Shown here: in pieces, positions 1 to 6,485 of the stretch | Layout of the letters: the number at the start of each line of letters is the position of its first letter | How positions within the stretch are numbered: the stretch's first letter is position 1 | Assembly (NCBI GenBank): GCA_013695255.1 | Contig: JACDAV010000117.1 | Coordinates: forward strand, 1 to 7,231 | Reading direction: 5' to 3' | DNA: 7,231 bases | Source: Chloroflexota bacterium | GTDB taxonomy: Bacteria > Chloroflexota > Limnocylindria > Limnocylindrales > CSP1-4 | Translations under genes and position numbers: made by a program | Notes under the pieces: model-generated | The model's database searches: none | What the model was told of the DNA's origin: nothing | The model's input: only the letters and a program-made list of their open reading frames with translations

Positions 1-386
1 ATGGTGTCGTCGAAGCTCCGGAGTCCGGCCTCGACGTGGGCCATCGGGAGCCCGATCTTGGACGCCACGAGCGATGCCGCAAGGGTCGAGTTGATGTCGC
101 CGTAGACGACCGCCAGCGCCGGCCGGAGATCGCCGAACGCCCGTTCCAGCGCGATCATCAGGGCGGCCGTCTGGCTCGCCTGCGACCCCGATCCGACGCC
201 GAGGTTGAGGTCCGGCTCCGGCAGCCCGAGGTCGCGGAAGAAGACGTCCGACATGGCCGCGTCGTAGTGCTGGCCGGTGTGGATCACGGTCTGCGCGATC
301 CCCCGCGCCTCGAGCGCGTGGATCACCGGGGCGGCCTTCATGAAGTTGGGTCTGGCGCCAACGACGTGTGCTACGGTCTCGGCCAT
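1..386 (-). CDS. wecB: UDP-N-acetylglucosamine 2-epimerase (non-hydrolysing), N-terminal part
   Basis: This enzyme interconverts UDP-GlcNAc and UDP-ManNAc in the cytoplasm, feeding ManNAc or ManNAcA into surface glycans. Only the first 128 codons are present; the gene runs off the left edge. Seen in the sequence: the N-terminal Rossmann motif VVGARPNFMK (residues 8-17), TGQHYD (37-42), the GVGSGSQ loop (63-69), GDINSTLA (96-103) and HVEAGLRSFD (117-126). R12, K17, D97 and E119 line up, with an offset of two, with E. coli WecB R10, K15, D95 and E117, so the visible active-site residues are kept. The GARPNFMK and NSTLA forms point to a subfamily somewhat distant from E. coli WecB. The ATG at 386 is chosen because the conserved core begins six residues later; GGGAG lies just upstream but only two bases from the ATG. 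The gene is divergent from the glycosyltransferase at 445. Family assignment is firm; the exact pathway is inferred. Confidence 0.95.
   Translation of the reverse strand, partial: MAETVAHVVGARPNFMKAAPVIHALEARGIAQTVIHTGQHYDAAMSDVFFRDLGLPEPDLNLGVGSGSQASQTAALMIALERAFGDLRPALAVVYGDINSTLAASLVASKIGLPMAHVEAGLRSFDDT
369..377 (+). promoter_or_regulatory. putative extended -10 promoter (TGCTACGGT)
   Basis: TG-C-TACGGT fits the extended -10 pattern TGnTAnnnT. No convincing -35 box is visible 16-18 bp upstream. The predicted transcription start is near 384. That would give a leader of about 60 bases to the chosen glycosyltransferase start at 445, or an almost leaderless mRNA if translation begins at the in-frame ATG at 385. 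The box lies inside codons 4-6 of the divergent wecB gene. The same TGCTAC core recurs just ahead of the permease start at 2320, which is the main support. It is a pattern match only. Confidence 0.4.
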
Positions 387-436
387 GTCTCCCGACCCCG
401 GCGAACCCGGCGCGGTTCGTCCACGACGGCGGGTCC

Positions 437-441
437 GGGAG
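437..441 (+). promoter_or_regulatory. possible ribosome binding site GGGAG for the glycosyltransferase start at 445
   Basis: GGGAG ends three bases before the ATG at 445. The spacing is tighter than ideal, but this is the only purine-rich Shine-Dalgarno-like run near a candidate start of this gene. It is one reason for preferring 445 over the in-frame ATG at 385. The other is the lower G/C third-position content of codons 385-444 compared with what follows. Confidence 0.35.
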
Positions 442-444
442 AGT

Positions 445-2262
445 ATGCCGGGCTGGACGTACACGAGACGGGCCGGCACCTGGGCGCGGGGCCTCCGGAG
501 GAAGTGGCGGCGGGCGGCGGCCCAGCCCCTCACGGCGATGACCCGGGTCCTCGAGCGCACGCCCAGGCACGTCCGCCGGATGGCAGCGCGAGCGCTGATC
601 GCCGTCGGCCGCGAATCGGGTGCGTGGGCCGGTCTGCGGGTGGTCGCGATGTCACTGCTCGATCGGCGGATCCAGGGCCTGGAGTGGGCCGAGCGCCGGG
701 CCGGCAATCCCTCCGCGGACGCCACGACGCGCCTGGCGCTCGCGCAGGCCGCGCTGACGGTTGGGTCCGTCGCCACGTCGGACCGGATCGCGCGCACCCT
801 CGACGGCGCGGTTGCCGACCGCCCGGACGTGCTCTCGCTGCGGGCGGGGGTCGCCCTGCGGTCCGGCCGCTACCGCGAGGCGGGTGAGCTGGCGCGCCGG
901 GCGCGCGACCTCGGCGCCTGGCCGGGCGAGCTTGCCTCGATCGAGCGCCGCGCCGCCAGCGAGCTGCGGGTGATCGAGCCCGGCTGGCGTCCCACGATCC
1001 CGGGCGGACGGCAGGTCGTCGATCCGGTCCCGGGCCGCATCCTCCACCTGGTGACCAACTCGCTGCCCCACCGACAGGCGGGCTACACGGTCCGCTCGCA
1101 GTCGATCGGGCGCGCCCAGCGGGAGGTCGGCCTCGACCCGCACTTCGCCACCCAGGCCGGGTTCCCGCGCAACGAGGGGATCCGGGGCGCGCCGGCGCAG
1201 GACATGGTGGAGGGCGTCCCCTACCACCGGCTGGCCCCGGACTTCGAGCGTGCGCTTGGTCCGGATGCGACGCTCGAGCAGACCGCCCGCGAGGCCGAGG
1301 GCCTCGTGTCCGACCTGCGGCCCGCGGCCCTCCATGCCGCCAGCCACTTCCACAATGCGCAGGTCGCCCTGGCGCTTCGCGAGCGGTTCGGGCTGCCGAT
1401 CGTCTACGAGGTCCGGGGCTTCCTCGAGGAGACCTGGGCGTCACGGCAGGGCATGGACGCCGCCCGCCAGGCGGAGGACGCGGACCGCTACCGTGGCGCC
1501 AAGGCTGCCGAGACCGCCTGCATGCTGGCGGCCGACGCCGTGGTCACCCTCTCCGAGACGATGCGCAGCGACATCGTGGCTCGGGGCCTCGAGGCGGATC
1601 GGGTGGTGGTCGTCCCGAACGCCGTCGACGTCGACCGCTTCACGCCCCGCCCCCGGGACGCCGGGCTGGCCGGCCGGCTCGGGCTGCCGGACGGCGTGCC
1701 GGTGCTGGGCTACGTGTCGAGCTTCACCGGCTACGAGGGGATCCGCCATCTCATCGACGCGGCGGCGATCCTGCGGGACCGGGGCCGGGCGCACCGGGTG
1801 CTGCTGGTCGGCGACGGCGAGGAGCGTGACGCGCTTGAGCACCAGGCCCGCCGGCTGGGGCTGCTCGGCGACGGTACGGTCCTGTTCACGGGCCGCGTCT
1901 CCCACGAGGACGTGCTGGGCCACTACTCCCTGATCGACGTCTTCGTCGTGCCGAGGACCGCCGATCGGGTCTCCCAGCTGGTGACGCCGTTGAAGCCCTA
2001 CGAGGCGATGGCGCTCGAGAAGGCCCTCGTCGTGAGCGGCGTGCACGCGCTCCGCGAGATCGTCACGGATGGCGAGACCGGGCTCGTCTTCGTGCCCGAG
2101 GACGCGGACAGCCTGGCCGATACCGTCGAGCCCCTGCTGGACGACCCCGATCGGCGGCGTCACCTCGGGCGCCAGGCCAGGGAGTGGGTGACGGCCAACC
2201 GCACCTGGCGCCAGAACGGCCTGCGATACCTGGAGCTGTACCGGCGCCTGGGCGTCGCCTGA
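445..2262 (+). CDS. GT4 glycosyltransferase with a long N-terminal extension
   Basis: A 605-residue retaining, GT-B fold glycosyltransferase of family GT4 that probably adds a sugar from a nucleotide donor to the growing glycan at the cytoplasmic membrane face. The catalytic part begins near residue 198 (GRILHLVTNSLPHRQAGYT). It continues with YEVRGFLEE (321-329), VVPNAVDVDRF (389-399), the donor-domain start GYVSSFTGYEG (422-432), LLVGDGEE (453-460) and VTPLKPYEAMALEKALVVSG (513-532). These motifs resemble, from memory, the exosortase A-associated Daro_2409-type GT4 group; no exosortase is seen here. The first glutamate of the usual EX7E motif is replaced (L512), while E520 is kept. Residues 1-70 are rich in Arg and Ala, and about 92-155 look like degenerate TPR helices; typical GT4 enzymes of about 400 residues lack this region. 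The start is uncertain: 445 has GGGAG ahead of it and strong coding codon use, but in-frame ATGs at 385 and 538 are possible. It heads the plus-strand unit, 57 bp before the permease. The sugar and linkage cannot be read. Confidence 0.93.
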   Translation: MPGWTYTRRAGTWARGLRRKWRRAAAQPLTAMTRVLERTPRHVRRMAARALIAVGRESGAWAGLRVVAMSLLDRRIQGLEWAERRAGNPSADATTRLALAQAALTVGSVATSDRIARTLDGAVADRPDVLSLRAGVALRSGRYREAGELARRARDLGAWPGELASIERRAASELRVIEPGWRPTIPGGRQVVDPVPGRILHLVTNSLPHRQAGYTVRSQSIGRAQREVGLDPHFATQAGFPRNEGIRGAPAQDMVEGVPYHRLAPDFERALGPDATLEQTAREAEGLVSDLRPAALHAASHFHNAQVALALRERFGLPIVYEVRGFLEETWASRQGMDAARQAEDADRYRGAKAAETACMLAADAVVTLSETMRSDIVARGLEADRVVVVPNAVDVDRFTPRPRDAGLAGRLGLPDGVPVLGYVSSFTGYEGIRHLIDAAAILRDRGRAHRVLLVGDGEERDALEHQARRLGLLGDGTVLFTGRVSHEDVLGHYSLIDVFVVPRTADRVSQLVTPLKPYEAMALEKALVVSGVHALREIVTDGETGLVFVPEDADSLADTVEPLLDDPDRRRHLGRQAREWVTANRTWRQNGLRYLELYRRLGVA

Positions 2263-2300
2263 TCCGCGGCGTCGCCCGAGCGTGGAGCGCGAGGGTCGCG

Positions 2301-2309
2301 TGCTACCCT
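2301..2309 (+). promoter_or_regulatory. putative extended -10 promoter (TGCTACCCT) of the export cassette
   Basis: TG-C-TACCCT fits TGnTAnnnT and lies ten bases before the permease ATG at 2320, in the 57-bp gap after the glycosyltransferase. The predicted start of transcription is near 2316, leaving about four untranslated bases, so the mRNA would be essentially leaderless; no Shine-Dalgarno sequence is present. It shares the TGCTAC core with the box at 369. No clear -35 element is seen. It suggests the permease-ATPase-methyltransferase unit can be transcribed separately from the upstream glycosyltransferase. Confidence 0.45.
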
Positions 2310-2319
2310 TTCGCCGCCC

Positions 2320-3174
2320 ATGACCGCCACCTCCCCGGATGCGCTCGCCGCGCCCCCCGGCCCGGCAGGCCGGCAGAGCTTTCCGGGTCTGGTGGGTCGC
2401 GGCCTCCGCGACATCCGCCAACGCCATCGGCTGATCCGCTACCTCGTCGGCGCGGATCTCAAGCGGACCCACGCCGACACCCTGTTCGGCCAGATCTGGT
2501 GGCTGCTCGATCCGCTGCTGCAGATGGCGATCTACGTCGTCCTCGTGACCGTCATCTTCCGCCGCGCGACGCCGGACTACCCGCTCTTCCTCTTTGCCGC
2601 GATCCTACCCTGGAAGTGGTTCGCGACGACCTTGAATGACGCGACGACCTCGGTGACCGGCCGCCAGGGCCTGATCCGCCAGATCCAGTTCCCGAAGCTG
2701 GTCCTGCCCACGGCGGCCGTGACGGCCGGCACGGTCAGCTTCGCGGTCGGGCTCCTGGCGCTCGGCATGGTGTACGTCTTCTACCTCCACCGACTGAGCG
2801 CCTGGGTGCTGCTGATCCCGCTCATCGCCGTCGTGCAGTACGCCTTCACGCTCGCCCTGGGGGTCGCGCTGGCGGCCATGAACGCCTTCTACCGCGACGT
2901 GCACAACGTCCTGCGCCACGTGACCCGGCTGTGGTTCTACCTGTCACCGGCGCTGTACTCGATCAATGACCTGCGCGAGGGCTCGGTCGAGCGGTTCGTC
3001 CTCCAGCTGAACCCGATGACCCATCTGCTCGAGTCGTACCGAGCGGTGACCTGGGGCACGTCCGCCCCGGACTGGCTGGGCCTGCTGGCCGTCCTCGGGC
3101 TGTCGGTCGTGCTGCTGGTGTTTGCGGTGGCCCTGTTCAAGCGGGTCGAGCCCGCCTTCGCGCGGATCCTCTGA
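2320..3174 (+). CDS. wzm: ABC-2 type polysaccharide export permease (Wzm/TagG family)
   Basis: The integral membrane half of an ABC exporter that moves lipid-linked polysaccharide (O-antigen or teichoic-acid type) out across the cytoplasmic membrane. The protein has 284 residues, slightly longer than the roughly 260 usual for the family because of a Pro/Ala-rich start (residues 1-22). Family features seen: the pre-membrane segment with KRTHADTLFGQIWWLLDP (48-65), hydrophobic segments at about 62-81, 88-106, 130-154, 161-186, 200-215 and 252-273, then YRDVHNVL (191-198), WFYLSPALYS (205-214) and NPMTHLLESYR (231-241). These are characteristic positions of O-antigen/teichoic acid export permeases. 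The ATG at 2320 follows the TGCTACCCT box by ten bases with no ribosome binding site. The stop shares one base with the ATPase start (TGATG), as expected for a permease/ATPase pair made in step. The symbol is by family; tagG would be equally apt in a Gram-positive-type envelope. Confidence 0.94.
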   Translation: MTATSPDALAAPPGPAGRQSFPGLVGRGLRDIRQRHRLIRYLVGADLKRTHADTLFGQIWWLLDPLLQMAIYVVLVTVIFRRATPDYPLFLFAAILPWKWFATTLNDATTSVTGRQGLIRQIQFPKLVLPTAAVTAGTVSFAVGLLALGMVYVFYLHRLSAWVLLIPLIAVVQYAFTLALGVALAAMNAFYRDVHNVLRHVTRLWFYLSPALYSINDLREGSVERFVLQLNPMTHLLESYRAVTWGTSAPDWLGLLAVLGLSVVLLVFAVALFKRVEPAFARIL

Positions 3175-4157
3175 TGGCCGAGCCGACGACGGACGCGGCA
3201 TCCCCGCGCGGGCGCGGGACCGGTCGGCCGGATGTTGCACAGCCCGCCGACGTCGCCACCGGCGGGCGCGAGTTCCCGGAGGCGGTCGAGCCGGAGCCTC
3301 CGACCGTGCCGGACCTGCTGCTGCCCACGCCGACCGCTGCCGCCGCACCGGCCGCCGAGGCGGGCGATCCGGCGATCGACGTCCGGGACCTCGGCATCCG
3401 CTACAACCTGCGCCTCACGCGGCGGACGACGCTCAAGGGATCGTTGCCCGACTTCTTCCGGCGCGACGAGGAGATGCCGAACCACTTCTGGGCGCTCCGG
3501 CACGTGAGCTTTCGCCTGGAGCACGGCGAGTCGCTCGCGATCATCGGCCCGAACGGCGCCGGCAAGTCGACGCTCCTCCTCGCCCTGGCCGGGATCCTGG
3601 AGCCCTCCGAGGGCGTGATCCGGAGCTTCGGCCGGGTGTCGACCCTGCTGACCCTCGGCGCCGGCTTCGAGGCGGAACTGTCCGGTCGGGACAACATCGA
3701 TCTCGTCGCCGCATTCCTCGGCATCGACCACAGCGAGATGGCGGCGCTGACGCCATCGATCATCGAGTTCGCGGACATCGGCCCGTTCATCGACGCGCCG
3801 GTCAAGACCTACTCGACCGGCATGAAGGCGCGGCTTGGCTTCGCCATCGCGACCTCCGTGACCCCGGACATCCTGCTGCTCGACGAGGTCCTCGGGACCG
3901 GCGACCAGACGTTCCGGGCACGGTCGCAGGCGCGCGTCCGGGAGCTGATCGAGAACGCCAAGGCGATCGTGCTCGTGACCCACGACCTGACCTTCGTGAC
4001 CGAGTTCTGCAACCGGGCGATCCTGGTCGAGCGCGGCACCGTCATCCGGGAGGGTCCGCCCGCCGAGATCGTCAGGCTGTACCGCAATCGCGTCGCCGAG
4101 CGAACGCTGCTGGCCGAGGCGGAGGCGGCCCGGTTCGCGCGGGTTCCGGGCACGTGA
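3174..4157 (+). CDS. wzt: ABC transporter ATPase for polysaccharide export (Wzt/TagH family)
   Basis: The cytoplasmic ATP-hydrolysing subunit that drives the permease encoded just upstream. In 327 residues it shows Walker A GPNGAGKS (125-132), a family-type Q-loop region with TLGAGFEAELSGRDNI (160-175), the altered signature YSTGMKARLGFAIA (213-226, STGMK in place of LSGGQ as usual in Wzt/TagH), Walker B DILLLDE (232-238) and the H-loop THD with H270. Key residues are intact. Two things are unusual. Residues 1-66 are a Pro/Ala/Glu-rich, probably disordered extension ahead of the ATPase fold, which starts near IDVRDLGIRY (68-77). There is also no C-terminal carbohydrate-binding domain of the kind E. 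coli O9a Wzt uses to recognise a capped chain; the protein stops about 20 residues after the ATPase fold ends. The start is set by the TGATG overlap with the permease, and the high G/C third positions of the extension support its being translated. The stop overlaps the methyltransferase GTG start. Confidence 0.95.
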   Translation: MAEPTTDAASPRGRGTGRPDVAQPADVATGGREFPEAVEPEPPTVPDLLLPTPTAAAAPAAEAGDPAIDVRDLGIRYNLRLTRRTTLKGSLPDFFRRDEEMPNHFWALRHVSFRLEHGESLAIIGPNGAGKSTLLLALAGILEPSEGVIRSFGRVSTLLTLGAGFEAELSGRDNIDLVAAFLGIDHSEMAALTPSIIEFADIGPFIDAPVKTYSTGMKARLGFAIATSVTPDILLLDEVLGTGDQTFRARSQARVRELIENAKAIVLVTHDLTFVTEFCNRAILVERGTVIREGPPAEIVRLYRNRVAERTLLAEAEAARFARVPGT

Positions 4158-5218
4158 CTCCGGTCCGCTCCCCGGTGCGGCGGATCGTGCGCGCCGCGAT
4201 CGAGCGACTGCCGTTCGGGCGGGTAGCCGCCATGCGGCTGGCCCGCCGGATCGCCGGCCGGGGGACGGGTGGGCGGCAGGCCGGTCCCTGGGCGCCGGCC
4301 GGATCCAGGGCGGCGGCCGAGCCGATCCCGGAGCGGTTCCAGATCGCCCCCCGGCCACCGGTCATCGAGGGGCCGTGGCCGCGGCCGCCGCAGGTCGAGA
4401 GCCCGGCGCTGGTCGTGGGCCGCTCCGCCCAGGCTCCGCGGCCGCCCGTCTTCGACGTCGAGCTCTTCGAGCAGCTCAACGCCGAGTACGCCACGAAGCC
4501 GCTCGTGCCGGCGCCCCGTGGCCTCGATGCCGCCGCCTCGACGGAGCGCGCCCGCAAGCGCCTCGAGGCGGTCCACGCCTCGATCGACCTGGCTGGCAAG
4601 CGGGTGCTGGAGTTCGGCTGCGCTGCAGGGTACGAGGTCTGGCTCGTCGCCCACCGGTTCGGGGCGGACGCGGTCGGCGTGGACATCGAGGAGCGCAGCG
4701 CCTGGGATGCCCTTCGAGGACCGGGTGTCACGCTGGTCAAGGCGGACGTCGCGACCGACCGGCCCTTCCCGGCCGACCGGTTCGATCGGATCGTCTCGTC
4801 ATCGGTGTTCGAGCACGTCGTCCATCCCCACGCGACCGCGAACGAGCTGTTCCGCATCCTGCGACCCGGTGGCTTCGCCTGGGTCAGCGCCAACCTGCAC
4901 CGCGGCCCCATGGCCTCGCACCGCTACCGCGACGTGTTCTTTCCCTGGCCGCACCTGCTGTTCGAGGACACCGTCTTCCAGCAGTTCTACCAGCGCCAGG
5001 GCAAGGCCCGTCGCGCCGCGGCGTGGGTCAACCGCCTCACCTGGGCCGAGTACGAGGGCATGTTCCGGCGCATCGGGTTCCGGATCCTGAGCCTCCGCTT
5101 CAGCGAGCGGCCGATCGACGAGCCGTTCTACGAGCGCTTCGAGGACACGCTCAGCCGGTATCCCCGCTGGGACCTCGAGCGCGACTTCTTCCACGTCGTG
5201 CTCGAGAAGCCGGCCTGA
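4154..5218 (+). CDS. SAM-dependent class I methyltransferase with a basic, proline-rich N-terminal region
   Basis: A 354-residue methyltransferase probably acting on a sugar or terminal group of the exported glycan. The catalytic domain begins near residue 135. It shows SAM-binding motif I VLEFGCAAGYE (151-161), the acidic residue after strand 2 in VGVDIEE (174-180), KADV (196-199), motif IV-like FDRIVSSSVFEHV (210-222) and LRPGGFAWVSAN (236-247), typical of the Methyltransferase_11 group. A C-terminal portion (about 255-354) rich in Phe, Tyr and Trp may form the substrate site. Residues 1-40 are strongly basic and could form an amphipathic membrane-contact helix; 41-98 are a Pro-rich linker. 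The start is the GTG at 4154, whose GTGA overlaps the ATPase stop, so translation is probably coupled; the frame stays open far upstream, but that is only an antisense-free shadow of the permease and ATPase. A link to the transporter suggests chain capping like WbdD, but no kinase domain is present. Substrate unknown. Confidence 0.92.
   Translation: MTPVRSPVRRIVRAAIERLPFGRVAAMRLARRIAGRGTGGRQAGPWAPAGSRAAAEPIPERFQIAPRPPVIEGPWPRPPQVESPALVVGRSAQAPRPPVFDVELFEQLNAEYATKPLVPAPRGLDAAASTERARKRLEAVHASIDLAGKRVLEFGCAAGYEVWLVAHRFGADAVGVDIEERSAWDALRGPGVTLVKADVATDRPFPADRFDRIVSSSVFEHVVHPHATANELFRILRPGGFAWVSANLHRGPMASHRYRDVFFPWPHLLFEDTVFQQFYQRQGKARRAAAWVNRLTWAEYEGMFRRIGFRILSLRFSERPIDEPFYERFEDTLSRYPRWDLERDFFHVVLEKPA
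5151..5218. other. tail-to-tail coding overlap of 68 bp
   Basis: The last 22 codons and stop of the plus-strand methyltransferase overlap the last residues of the minus-strand glycosyltransferase, whose first in-frame stop is the TGA at 5151-5153. No intergenic space remains, and no strong hairpin followed by a T run is seen, so an ordinary intrinsic terminator between the converging units is absent. The minus-strand residues in the overlap lie beyond the conserved glycosyltransferase fold. Confidence 0.8.
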
Positions 5219-6485
5219 CGGACGGCCCTCGCCGCCCCGGCTCCAGCCCGGCGTAGACCTCGAGCAGCCGCTCGACCTGCCGATCCCAGGCGAGCGGGCC
5301 GCGCGCCGCGCGGAGACATGCGGCACGAAGGGCGGCGCGGACCTCGGCAGGAGCGTCGAGCACCTCGCGGATCGCCCGCGCGATGTCCGCCGGTGAACCC
5401 GGGTCGCACAGCGTGCCGCAGCCGGTTGCCCGGACGATCTCGGCCATCCCGGGCAAATCAGAGGCGACCACGGGCGTGCCGGCGCCGATCGCGTCGAACA
5501 GCTTGGTCGGCGTGTTCAACCGGTGGTTGAGGGTGCTCGGCTGGATCGTGATGGCGGCGACGTCGGCGCTCGCCGTGAGCGGCAGGATCTCCGCCGGCGC
5601 GACGGCCGGCAGGAAGTGGATCCGGTCCCGATGCGCCATCGCGGCGGCAAGCGCCTCGATCGCCGGCTTGCGGCCGCCGTCGCCGACGATCACCAGCGCG
5701 GCGTCGTCGACGAGCCCGATCGCCTCGACCAGCTCCTCGATGCCGCGGTGCGGCTGGAGGGCCCCCAGATGCAGGACCACGCGCGTCGACGGAGCCAGGC
5801 CGAACCGCGCGTGGAACCGTCGCTCCGGCGGATCCGGACGCTGCCAGGCGACCGGCCCGTTCATGACGATCGTCGCCCGCAGACCCAGCATCCGCTCGAG
5901 TGCGGCGGCGAACGGACGGTTGACGGTGATCACCGCATCGGCGGACCGGGACCACCGACGCTCGCCCCGGGCGAGCAGCCGGCGCCATGGCCCGGGCAGG
6001 CGCGCGAAGCGCGCGCTCTCGACATGGACGTCGCGCGAGTCGTAGACGACGCGGCCACCGAGCATGGCCCGGAGGCGGAGCGCGACGGGTAGCGTGACCA
6101 GCCCCTCCGACTGCCAGATGTCCGCTGCCGGGACGGCGGCCGCGATGTCCGCCGCCCAGCGCCGGGTCAGCAGGAGGTAGCGTGCCGCCTGGGCCGCCCG
6201 GCCGACGGTATCGACGACGCGGGCGCGCAAGCCGGGTCCGCCTGGTCGAGCGGCCTCCATCGATCCGACCGGCAGCGACGGGGCGGGCAGCCACGACAGC
6301 GGCCGCGGCTGGGCCACGCGGATGACGGTGAAGCCGTCACGATCCTCGCGCGCCGCGAGATCCTCCCGGGCGCGCGCGACCACCGTCACCCGCCAGCCGG
6401 CGCGGGCGAGGCTGGTTGCCAGCTTCCACGAGCGGGAGTCTCCGGTGAACGGGTTGTTCAGCAGCAGCGCGACGTGGCGGCTCAT
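5151..6485 (-). CDS. GT4-like glycosyltransferase (second of tandem pair)
   Basis: A 444-residue GT-B fold glycosyltransferase that probably adds one sugar to the glycan precursor in the cytoplasm. N-terminal acceptor domain: LLLNNPFTGDSRSWK (7-21), then RVTVVARAR (32-40), DIWQSEGL (122-129), RVVYDSRDVHVES (145-157) and SADAVITVNRPFA (181-193). C-terminal donor domain: VVLHLGALQPHRGIEELV (236-253), LVIVGDGG (264-271), FLPAVAPAEI (291-300) and NTPTKLFDAIGAGTPVVASD (324-343). The position of the usual second glutamate of EX7E is aspartate (D331), and the first glutamate is also not present (L323). The last 25 residues (about 420-444) are a basic, low-complexity tail running into the convergent methyltransferase gene. 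The start is the ATG at 6485, which overlaps the upstream gene's stop (ATGA); conserved sequence begins almost at once, so the much longer open frame upstream is a shadow. It resembles its upstream neighbour and may derive from a tandem duplication. Sugar specificity cannot be told. Confidence 0.92.
   Translation of the reverse strand: MSRHVALLLNNPFTGDSRSWKLATSLARAGWRVTVVARAREDLAAREDRDGFTVIRVAQPRPLSWLPAPSLPVGSMEAARPGGPGLRARVVDTVGRAAQAARYLLLTRRWAADIAAAVPAADIWQSEGLVTLPVALRLRAMLGGRVVYDSRDVHVESARFARLPGPWRRLLARGERRWSRSADAVITVNRPFAAALERMLGLRATIVMNGPVAWQRPDPPERRFHARFGLAPSTRVVLHLGALQPHRGIEELVEAIGLVDDAALVIVGDGGRKPAIEALAAAMAHRDRIHFLPAVAPAEILPLTASADVAAITIQPSTLNHRLNTPTKLFDAIGAGTPVVASDLPGMAEIVRATGCGTLCDPGSPADIARAIREVLDAPAEVRAALRAACLRAARGPLAWDRQVERLLEVYAGLEPGRRGPSVRPASRARRGRSRARGPSGDTG

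Noticed and set aside
36..887. 283-residue plus-strand open frame overlapping wecB and the glycosyltransferase
   Set aside because: It is Arg/Gly/Pro-rich without motifs, antisense to wecB and out of frame with the glycosyltransferase, both of which have clear family motifs.
2251..2276. Direct repeat GGCGTCGCC at 2251-2259 and 2268-2276 as an operator
   Set aside because: Nine G/C-rich bases repeated once, the first copy being the last codons of the glycosyltransferase, is readily expected by chance at this GC content.
3122..4153. Plus-strand open frame running through the ATPase into the methyltransferase
   Set aside because: The part before 4154 reads as low-complexity Arg/Ala/Gly sequence, while the ATPase motifs are in another frame. 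It stays open because stop codons are rare at this GC content.
2937..4358. 473-residue minus-strand open frame opposite the ATPase
   Set aside because: It has no recognisable motif, and its composition is that expected from the antisense of a GC-rich gene.
5258..5275. Small inverted repeat TCGAG/CTCGA as a possible terminator
   Set aside because: The stem has only five pairs, no T run follows on either strand, and it lies inside the glycosyltransferase coding region.
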